From: Sepiola atlantica
Lineage: Eukaryota > Mollusca > Cephalopoda > Sepiida > Sepiolidae
DNA: 64,000 nt
Assembly: GCA_963556195.1 (NCBI GenBank)
Contig: OY744529.1
Coordinates: 59,356,580 to 59,420,579 of the forward strand
Direction: 5' to 3'
Shown in pieces: positions 53,759 through 64,000 of this stretch (the first letter of the stretch is position 1; each line of letters starts with the position of its first letter). The position numbers were made by a program, and so were the translations under genes. The notes beneath the pieces are model-generated. The model saw only the letters and a program-made list of their open reading frames with translations. It was not told the DNA's origin and searched no databases.

Positions 53759-54870
53759 ATTCCCCCGGAATCTCAAGGTATATCTTTTTCCTAGGATTCA
53801 CCTCGAAACTCCCGGTTACTTTACGTTTTCTTGATGAACGTCTCTGTTCCGGAGGCGTTTTTGGTGTTGGCAGCTCACATGCGTCGTATAGATCTTCCAT
53901 GATGGTCTCACTCTGATCCGATGGGCCTTCCCCTGGGTCGTCCGACATGCGACGACGCATTTGGTTAATGTGTTTTTTACAGGTGCCTCTAGGACCCTCT
54001 ACAATGTACACCATCCGCCCCAATCTTTTTTGTACCTTTCCCACTTCCCACACGGTTTTGTTTCCATGGTGTTCCTGGAAGAACACCTTCTCTCCATCCT
54101 CGTAACTCTTCTTTGGTGCTATAATGTTGGTTGGTTTCACCTGTTTTGGTAAAAGTTTGTCGAATACTGACTTTATTTTTCTTCCAAACATTACTTCCGC
54201 CGGTGGTAGTTGGGCTGGTGTGTTCTCGTTGGGTGTAATTCTATACACTTGAAGGAACTGCTGGAGTGCCTTTTCTCTCGGCGTGCCCGTCAATTTTTTC
54301 AACGCTCTCTTCAAGGTATCAGCAAATATTTCTGCCTGTCCGTTTGACCTCGAATGGTAAGTCGGGGTGGTGATATGTTTAATTTGAAAGTCTTCACAAA
54401 ATTCTTTGAATTCTTGTGAAGTAAATTGTGTACCGTTGTCCGATACAACAATGTCCACCACTCCGAATCGGGCAAACAGTTCATGCAACACGCATATCGT
54501 GACATCCGTTGTTGGGTTTTTACATCTAACAACTTCTGGCCATTTTGAGTAGCTGTCGACTATAATTAAATAGTAGAAGCCTTCCAATGGCCTTGCAAAA
54601 TCTATGTGAATCCGGGACCATGGTTGCTCTGCCTTTGGTCATGGACAGTACTGAATAGGTGGTGCTTTCGCTGCCGACGCGCAGCCCGCACAGGCCTTCA
54701 CCTTCGTCTTTATGTCCCTGTCCATGTTTTTCCAATACACATAAGATCTCATTAGGCTCTTCATGCGTGTCGCTCCGGGATGCCCCTTATGGAAATCCTT
54801 CAGGATTTTTTTTTTAGCGTAGCTGGGATTACTACTCGCTCCCGGTATAATAATGTGTCGCAACAGACTG
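53757..54870 (-). pseudogene. Integrase domain of the Gypsy element
   Basis: One phase holds 54863-54639 and 54587-53757 with a single TGA between them (54639-54641), where Trp would be expected. The first part has a His-His-Cys-Cys zinc domain: FHKGHPGATRM with two His and KACAGCASA with two Cys. The core follows with IVDSYSKWPEV (first Asp), VVSDNGTQFTS (second Asp) and SRSNGQAEIFADTLK (Glu), the DD35E triad, all intact. A basic C-terminal region with a GKVQKRLGRMVYIVEGPRG stretch follows, and the frame ends in PRKKIYLEIPGE before TGA next to the polypurine tract. Except for the one stop and the phase change upstream it would be complete. Confidence 0.9.
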
Positions 54871-55741
54871 AAAAAGCTTCTGCCGTTTGCTCGTCTGTTT
54901 GTAATTTATTTTTAATTTCGATAATAAAATTATTTTCTCTTGCCTCTTTTTGTATATCGCACAGTGTGACTCGCAGCTCTTTTATTGTGTTACACAGTAC
55001 TTTACTATAGTCATATTCAGACCGAAGGGATGCTATAACTGTATCCTCGAGCGGTTCCATGTACTTTGGGATTAGCCGCGATAAACCCGCTGCGTGTCCT
55101 AGTCTTTTTGACGGTAAAAATTCCATCTCAAAGTCATAATTTAACAGAATTATACCCCATCTCTGTAGGCGGTTTGCTGTGTAGGTTGGCCAGCCTTTTT
55201 TTGATCCAAAGATGGTGATAAGTGGCTTATGGTCTGTTTGTAGGATAAAATGACGGCCGTGTAGATACCTGTGAAATTTGGTCATTGCGAACACAATACC
55301 CAACGCTTCTTTTTCAATCTGCAAGTAATTTTTCTCTGCAGGAAGTAAAGTTCTTGAAGCGTGCGCGATTGGTTTCATCGAGCCATCCGGCATTTTATGC
55401 AAAATGCACGCCCCAATGCCGTAGGAGCTGGCGTCACTTGCAGCAATAGTTTTTAGCTCTCGATTAAAATGAGTAAGAAATAATTCTGAAGTTAACTTCG
55501 TTTTTAGGTTGTCGCATGCAGATTGACAGTCGGCGGACCATTCCCATTTACTATCTTTCTTAAGTAACTCATTTAAGGGGGCTCGCAATTTGTGCATACT
55601 GGGAATGAATTTTTCGTAATAGTTTGCGAGACCCAGGAAGCTTTGTAGTTGGGTAACATTGTTCGGTTCGGGCATATTCTTTATGGCTATAGATCTTTCT
55701 GGGTCGGGACGTCTTACATTCTTATCAATGACATGTCCCAA
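54800..55741 (-). pseudogene. RT end and RNase H domain of the Gypsy element
   Basis: This frame (314 codons) continues the polyprotein in a different phase from the RT core at 55825-56439. YYEKFIPSMHKLRAPLNELL is the RT connection region. TIAASDASSYGIGACILHK (first Asp, near 55440), LQIEKEALGIVFAMTKFH (Glu) and LQTDHKPLI (Asp) form the RNase H active site. A tether region to about 54850 leads to the integrase, where the phase changes again near 54800-54830. The RNase H residues are all present. Confidence 0.88.
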
Positions 55742-55824
55742 GTATTTGATATCTTCTAGAAAGAATTCACACTTTGACTCCTTGAGTGTAAAACCAAAAT
55801 CGTTTATCCTTTCGAATACTTTGT

Positions 55825-56439
55825 TTACGTGCTCACGGTGCTCCCGACGTTCGTACTTTTCATTAAGATATCGTCAAGGTAGCCGATCGAAAAATCGTTC
55901 CCGCTCAACATCGTGTCGATTACTTGCTGAAAAATCGACGGGGCCACTTTAATTCCAAAAGGGAGACGACTGAACTTTAGTAGTCCTCTGTGTGTCGAAA
56001 TACAGAGAAGCTTAGAGCTATCTTCCTCTACAGGTATTTGCAGATAGGTTTCACTCAAGTCAATTTTTGAGAACAGTTTTCCACCGTTTAATTTTGTGAA
56101 AACCTCTTCTGGAGTCGGCAGAGGATAGTGATAATCTTTCAGTGCATCGTTCAAACCGGTTGAGAAATCGGCACACACTCTGATCGCTCCAGATTTTTTC
56201 TTCACGTAGACGGTTGGGGCCGCCCATTCCGAGTAGTCAACTGGTGTTAAAATACCTTTCTGCACCAACCGGTCTATTTCTGCATTAATTTTTTCAAGAG
56301 AGGCAAATGGTACACTTCGTTTTTTCTTAAAAACGGGATTCTTATTTTCAATTAGTTCAAAACTCGCCTTCATTTTAGTACAGCGTCCTAATTCATTAGA
56401 AAACACCTTGGGGAATGACTCTTTCAAATCCTTCTTCAA
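55825..56439 (-). pseudogene. Reverse transcriptase core of the Gypsy element
   Basis: The frame includes VQKGILTPVDYSEWAAPTVY, SGAIRVCADFSTGLNDAL, KLFSKIDLSETYLQIPV (first catalytic Asp), LLKFSRLPFGIKVAPSIFQQ and SIGYLDDILMKS (the YLDD box with the two other Asp). The phase is then lost, and the next 28 codons lie in the frame of 55741-54800. The DFRTG-like motif reads DFSTG. The region just upstream (to 56694) is in the same phase but holds two stops. Confidence 0.9.
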
Positions 56440-56689
56440 TTTTTCTGCTTCAGCAGAAAAGTTCTCTATTCGTTGACAATAGGCGCTTATCGGCGAATCC
56501 CAGAGCTAGAAGTGCTGAATCCAATCTGAACCGAACAAATTTCCTGTATCTTTCATTACGAACATGCGTAATTTTAACGTCTTATTTTTTAGTGTAACTT
56601 TTGAAATGACTTCCCCTTCAAAGTTTATTTTCTCTCCGGTTACCGATCGGGCCACTTTATCTGTGCGTAGCATAGTCGGTCTGCCGATC

Positions 56690-57045
56690 TTTTTCTAGGT
56701 ATTAATATTAATAATTGATAGGTCAGACCCTGAATCAAGCTGTAGTTTAACATCTTGATTGTTCATTTTTACCGTAACATACTTTCGTATGTTTAGGTTG
56801 CCACCATTAATTCTAGTTGTTTTTATGTAACTTTTTTCTATTGTTACTTCTGCAATGTGAGGCTTTGTGTCCCATTTTATGGCATTTGTCACAATTTTTT
56901 TATTTAAAAGGACACTTCTGATACCAATGTAGGTCCCCGCAATCCCAACAAGGGTGGTTTGGCAATTTTTCATCCGACCTTTGAGGCAAATCCTTCCTGA
57001 ATTTTTTCTTCGAAGAGTATGATTTTTTTGAAAAACGACGAACAT
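56690..57045 (-). pseudogene. Nucleocapsid and protease region of the Gypsy element
   Basis: The frame 57045-56695 ends with VKLQLDSGSDLSIININT; DSG (near 56726-56737) is the aspartic protease active site. A TAG directly after it stops the frame. In another phase, near 56865-56960, are two zinc knuckles, CWDCGDLHWYQKC and CDKCHKMGHKASHC, with a TAA between them. So the gag-to-protease segment has a phase change and at least two stops. Confidence 0.8.
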
Positions 57046-57313
57046 TTTTAATATTAGAATTTGCTGCTTCCTCTATTTCTTTTGCTTCGTTGACAGCTTT
57101 CGGCCAGTTGTTGCAATGTTAAATTTGGCTCGGTTTCAAGTTTGCTTATTGCACGTCTTCTTAACTCTGCATCATTTTACGAGACGAACCCTTGAACAAA
57201 TATTAATACTTTGAAATTGTCCGCTGTCAAGGATGATAACTTAAAGTCGTCACAATGTTTATTGACGATCGAAGCAAACGTTGAGTAATCCTGGCTTTCT
57301 TTTCGCGTTAGGT

Positions 57314-57931
57314 TCATACATTTCCACCTTTTGTGGAATAAACTTGTTTTAAGCAATATAGTTCCATTAACATTTTAATGGTTTCCGTGAAAGATAGTTC
57401 GCCCGTTTTCTTCGGCAGAATATAATCGACAAATTTTGTATGCTCTGCCGTACCTAGTCTACGAAGAACTAAACGAACCTTTTTCTTTTCCGACCATGTG
57501 CTACAATCAATGTCGAAAACATCCTGATATCGACGGTACCATGATTCGAAGTTTAGGTCCTCTTCAGGCACATAGTTGAAGGTTTCTATAGCTGACCATA
57601 TTGCATTTTGGTTGAACGCGTCGCTGTCGTCATTCGTCGTATTTATCATTGCTTGTGCAAGCTGTTCAAATTTTCTCTCTGATTGAGTCTGTTGCTCTAA
57701 TTGTAAATTTGTTATTCCAATCAATTGTTCGTCTAAAGATTTTCTATCTTCTCGCTTTTGTGCTAAATTCTTTTCCTCAAAATACTTCAACAAACCTATT
57801 TGCTGCGACTGAAATTCCTTCTGTTGAGACTGAAATTCCTTTTGTAGAGCAAGATGTTTTTCATCGTTTGCCTTCTGTTGTTCTGATTGAAATTTTATCA
57901 TTTCCAATATCTGTTTCGAGAAATCTTCCAT
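57314..57931 (-). CDS. Gag (capsid) part of the Gypsy element
   Basis: The frame starts with ATG at 57931, 810 bp inside the 5' LTR, and encodes 205 residues before a stop or phase change at 57314. The first ~95 residues are a Gln/Glu/Lys-rich coiled coil with EFQSQQKEFQSQQ repeats. A capsid-like domain follows with LNFESWYRRYQDVFDIDCST and VRLVLRRLGTAEHTKFVDYI. The zinc knuckles that should end the protein lie in other phases further on (56865-56960), so this is a truncated Gag. Confidence 0.75.
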   Translation of the reverse strand: MEDFSKQILEMIKFQSEQQKANDEKHLALQKEFQSQQKEFQSQQIGLLKYFEEKNLAQKREDRKSLDEQLIGITNLQLEQQTQSERKFEQLAQAMINTTNDDSDAFNQNAIWSAIETFNYVPEEDLNFESWYRRYQDVFDIDCSTWSEKKKVRLVLRRLGTAEHTKFVDYILPKKTGELSFTETIKMLMELYCLKQVYSTKGGNV

Positions 57932-58741
57932 GATTAAAGAAATACTTTCTTGAAAAAGAATTAGTCACAAATAGTCCTTCACTATTTTTTCTTTTCAAAT
58001 GCTTACTGTTTAATAACAAACTCAACCCCTTCTCATCACTGCGTCATTCGGGTCTCGAATTCGACCGGCACTTGCTAATCTAAACGATTTTATTAATCCG
58101 GCTTATTGGCTAATTAATTTAACAAATTATTTGCAATTTTGTTCACATCTGGAACTCTTTTTTTATTCAATAAGTCCGTTTGCCTTTCAGTGTAGGCATG
58201 AAATGCAAAATAGCAAGTAATGGCTATATTAAAAATTGACTAGTTATTCAAGAAAGTAACTTGGTTTTACTTGTCAGATTTTTTTTCCGACTATACGATT
58301 TTACAGTGACAAGTCTGTTCGCAAAATACGTTTGACTATATCAGACACGAAAAAAAGGTTTTTATAGTATGGAGTTTTTGTTTTTGTTTCAAACCTTTCA
58401 GTTTTATAAGCACATGGTATTCCAATTTCATTTGTTGCACGAGGTAAAATCCCGTATTGAAATACGAAGAACACAAATAGTAAAATCTGTCTTACTTTTT
58501 TTTTTCTTCCAGTAATTGTTTAAACTGGTTATTTCTTGTAAGGCAGACTCGTCCCAAAATTGAATGTATTCGATGTTTCCAATATCTTCCCGAAAATTGT
58601 AAAGCACAAGGTTTTTTTTTCAAACGGGTAGTATTTTTTTTTTCGAAGGTTGACCGTGTTGTAGACACTGGTTTATCACTCACAGGTTGCAGGGTGCAAA
58701 GTGTTTCCAACGAAGTCCTTTACGAATCACTCGCCGCCAGT
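57932..58741 (-). other. 5' leader and primer-binding site of the Gypsy element
   Basis: The 810 bp leader has no frame of note. In minus sense ACTGGCGGCGAGTGATTCG begins right after the LTR; TGGCGGCGAGTGA, two bases in, should be the primer-binding site. I cannot name the tRNA with certainty. Confidence 0.65.
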
Positions 58742-58964
58742 TGTTGTGGACCCGTTTAGGGGTACCAACAATGAAATAAAAGAACAACAGGTTTAGAGAT
58801 AATAATAATCAATTGTATTGAACAGAGAAATTATACACAAGTCAGTGTTGGCAGTGCTAGTGCCAAAATGTGGTACCAATGTACTCCCGGTAAAAGCCGG
58901 TATTTATGGTAGCCGGTTGCTACCATTTAGTTATTATTAAAGGGTAGGTAGGTCACCCACAACA
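58742..58964 (-). repeat. 5' LTR (element on minus strand), 223 bp
   Basis: Same ends as the other LTR with one difference in 223. It is followed by the target duplication GTAAT. Confidence 0.96.
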
Positions 58965-58969
58965 GTAAT

Positions 58970-59591
58970 TTTAACGGACCCGGAAGAAAAAAATGGCCGA
59001 ATACATCAGGTCAGTTTAATTTTATTCGAATTGGATTTTATCGTTTGCATTACTCCTATCAGTTCTTAGGGACTCCGAATTATAATATTCAACACCAAGT
59101 GAGTTTTCTGAACTTTTAAAATGATTTGTTTTCTCTATCGTTTTTTATCGTTTTATTAATTTGCATATACCTTGAATACAATTTTCACTGTTATCTACTG
59201 CATCGATAGCAAACGAATTTCCCGTCTGGATACCTTTTGTCGCTTTTGGACCACCATTCACCAATTGGATTATTTTTTAATCAACCTCTTTGATATCTTG
59301 CCTGGAGCTATTTTAGACTTGTTGACTTGGATGAACTGTATAGTTTTACTAAAAAGTATGTGTTTTGGGCCGATATATTTGATGTTTTATACACCTTTAT
59401 GTATTTTTATATATATTTTTTTACATATTTTTTCGAAGTTTAATTTTTATTACCTACAGTAATGTCATTGCGGTAATGGTCCTCTGAGGAGAAGATTTTC
59501 TTTGAAAAGGACTTTAAAGAACTTTGCCTGAACATTGAATTGTAATAAAATTTGATTCGTACCTTATTTTATTCTTTCACTTTATCTATTG

Positions 59592-59592
<1 letters not shown>
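58970..59592. other. AT-rich interval, nothing recognised
   Basis: A 96-codon plus frame (59172-59462) is hydrophobic with no motif I know and is typical of AT-rich noise. Confidence 0.4.
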
Positions 59593-59641
<49 letters not shown>

Positions 59642-59642
59642 G
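59593..59642. repeat. (TA)n microsatellite at the 3' side of a Penelope-like fragment
   Basis: About 22 TA units with one TG. The Penelope-like sequence begins about 35 bases further on. Confidence 0.95.
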
Positions 59643-59676
59643 AGTAAATATCGCGTACAACAAAATCGTAGGATAA

Positions 59677-60448
59677 ATTTCAGAGGAAACATTTTTTAAT
59701 CAATGAAACGGGCGGGTGGAAAAAAGAAAATTACTAAAATTTTCCTTAAGAACTTATCGTCCGACCCTCTAAAAGAAAACGTCAGAATGATTAATTAAAA
59801 ACTAAGAAAATCGAATGAGATATGAGGGGGGAAATTATTTAAGTTGGAGAAAACGATTGAGAGAGGATAAATAAGTAAACTTCTCAACGTTATCGTGGAT
59901 TTGAATCATTAAAGATCTTCAACCGATGCTTCAAAATCTTTTGTCTACACAGGCTAAGTCGAGAATTGTTAATAACTAACGCCTCAATAATATTGAGATG
60001 GTAGTTCGACCTGGAACTGTGTAAAACAGATAACAACCCATCGGTATACTTGTCAGAACAACTATTTGTACTAACCAGGTGATTACTGATGGCTTATTCC
60101 TGTGCCTGAAAGTTCCAGGATGATCTCGAAATCTTGTGTAAACGAATATCACGTGGTATGTGTTGGGATATTCTAATTTCTAATCTTTGGGATGTCTTGC
60201 CAACGTAGTCAGCTCCACAGTGATACAAGAATTTATAAACAACAGAATTCTTTTGAATGGCTGGCAAAACATTCTTACGAAAAGAAGAGAAAAAGGTTTG
60301 AGTCGTGTAAACTAATCTCAGCATGGTTGCTGGAAAACAACGTTGAGTAGAAGAAGAACTCATTTTGACAATGTCAAGGCTGTCAAAACCTAACCATGGG
60401 AATTTCAAATAAATAGGGCAACGTGACTGGCCAATAAAAAAATGTTTC

Positions 60449-60452
<4 letters not shown>
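59677..60452 (-). pseudogene. Penelope-like element: GIY-YIG endonuclease fragment with inverted ends
   Basis: The minus-sense frame 60440-60094 has FPWLGFDSLDIVKM, then VYKFLYHCGADYVGKTSQRL (GIY and YVG strands with normal close spacing) and EIRISQHIPRDI. The rest of the domain continues in other phases to about 59900 (SNHLVSTNSCSDKY, then IIEALVINNS, the late Glu region). TCAGAGGAAACATTTTTT at 59679-59696 and its exact reverse complement at 60435-60452 mark the two edges, and (TA)n lies outside both. RT is missing. Confidence 0.8.
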
Positions 60453-63914
<3,462 letters not shown>

Positions 63915-64000
63915 GATGAGGATTGATAATTTATTTTATTTGGATTATTCGTTTCGGTCGATGTAACCTCCGATCTTCTTCAGGTGCATGGGCTTGTTGC
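63915..64000 (+). repeat. SINE-like module, runs off the window end
   Basis: GATGAGGATTGATAATTTA, TTTGGATTATTC, GTTTCGGTCGATGTAACCTC and TCTTCTTCAGGTGC match the arms at 19937-20023 and 20390-20487, with the CTACTG...CACAAC middle part missing. The copy continues beyond the window. Confidence 0.65.

Larger units (their letters stand above)
53515..58969 (-). mobile_element. Full-length Ty3/Gypsy LTR retrotransposon
   Basis: LTRs at 53520-53742 and 58742-58964 (223 bp each) bound a 5.0 kb interior; the element is 5445 bp. GTAAT at 53515-53519 and 58965-58969 is a 5 bp target duplication. In minus sense the order is leader, gag, protease, RT, RNase H, integrase, which defines Ty3/Gypsy. No envelope-like frame is seen. 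All long frames contain lesions (stops and at least two phase changes), although the LTRs differ at one base only. Lineage is probably mag-like, inferred from the short LTRs and the coiled-coil gag start. Confidence 0.95.

Noticed and set aside
59172..59462. 96-codon plus frame as a retroviral-type envelope or host membrane protein
   Set aside because: It lies outside the LTR element, has no recognised motif, and its hydrophobicity follows from T-rich DNA.

Overview
The window looks like repeat-rich, AT-rich, non-coding DNA from an animal nucleus. No intact host protein gene can be supported on either strand. Open frames are short, and almost every one with recognisable protein similarity belongs to a decayed transposable element. 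The mixture is typical of large invertebrate genomes: RNase H and APE LINEs, restriction-endonuclease LINEs of R2/R4 type, Penelope-like elements, Ty3/Gypsy LTR elements, a mariner, tRNA- and 5S rRNA-derived SINEs, and long (TA), (GA), (CA) and (ATT) microsatellites. A lophotrochozoan such as a cephalopod or other mollusc fits best, but that is an inference from repeat types and not from a marker gene.

Layout. 1-9.7 kb: tRNA-like SINE fragments, a LINE with an RNase H domain (2.9-4.9 kb) split by a 590 bp minisatellite-bearing insertion, 5S rRNA-derived SINEs (5.9, 8.4 and 8.6 kb), a small hAT-like MITE (7.2 kb), and a LINE 3' end at 9.4 kb. 9.7-14.3 kb: nearly empty AT-rich DNA. 14.3-21.4 kb: copies of a ~600 bp dispersed repeat ('Rep600'), an antisense 5S SINE, an eight-unit 88 bp tandem repeat that carries ATTTGCAT in each unit, and an inverted tRNA-SINE module. 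21.4-29.4 kb: compound microsatellites, a LINE endonuclease, three head-to-tail R4/Dong-like LINE fragments, a 117-118 bp tandem array, a Rep600 copy, and an antisense LINE end. 29.4-37 kb: mostly AT-rich DNA with divergent repeats and an old Gypsy LTR. 37-40.2 kb: the best preserved R4/Dong-like element, lying between two (ATT)n arrays, then another LINE fragment. 40.6-42.2 kb: a complete LTR-gag-LTR element that has lost most of pol. 42.3-51.3 kb: a foldback element, a 750 bp insertion with a long direct repeat, LINE copies nested inside each other, a cluster of Rep600-related repeats, and a dead mariner. 51.7-52.8 kb: a Penelope-like element. 53.5-59.0 kb: a full-length Ty3/Gypsy element with 223 bp LTRs that differ at one base and a 5 bp target duplication. 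59.6-60.7 kb: a second Penelope-like fragment between (TA)n tracts. 60.7-64 kb: AT-rich DNA, ending in another copy of the SINE-like module.

No operon or pathway can be read here; relationships are those of insertion, nesting and target choice. The most informative are: R4/Dong-like LINEs bordered by TAA-type repeats; a gag-only LTR element with clean LTRs and target duplication; a Gypsy element whose LTRs look young although its frames are broken; Penelope-like elements that abut (TA)n; and a regular array of octamer motifs.
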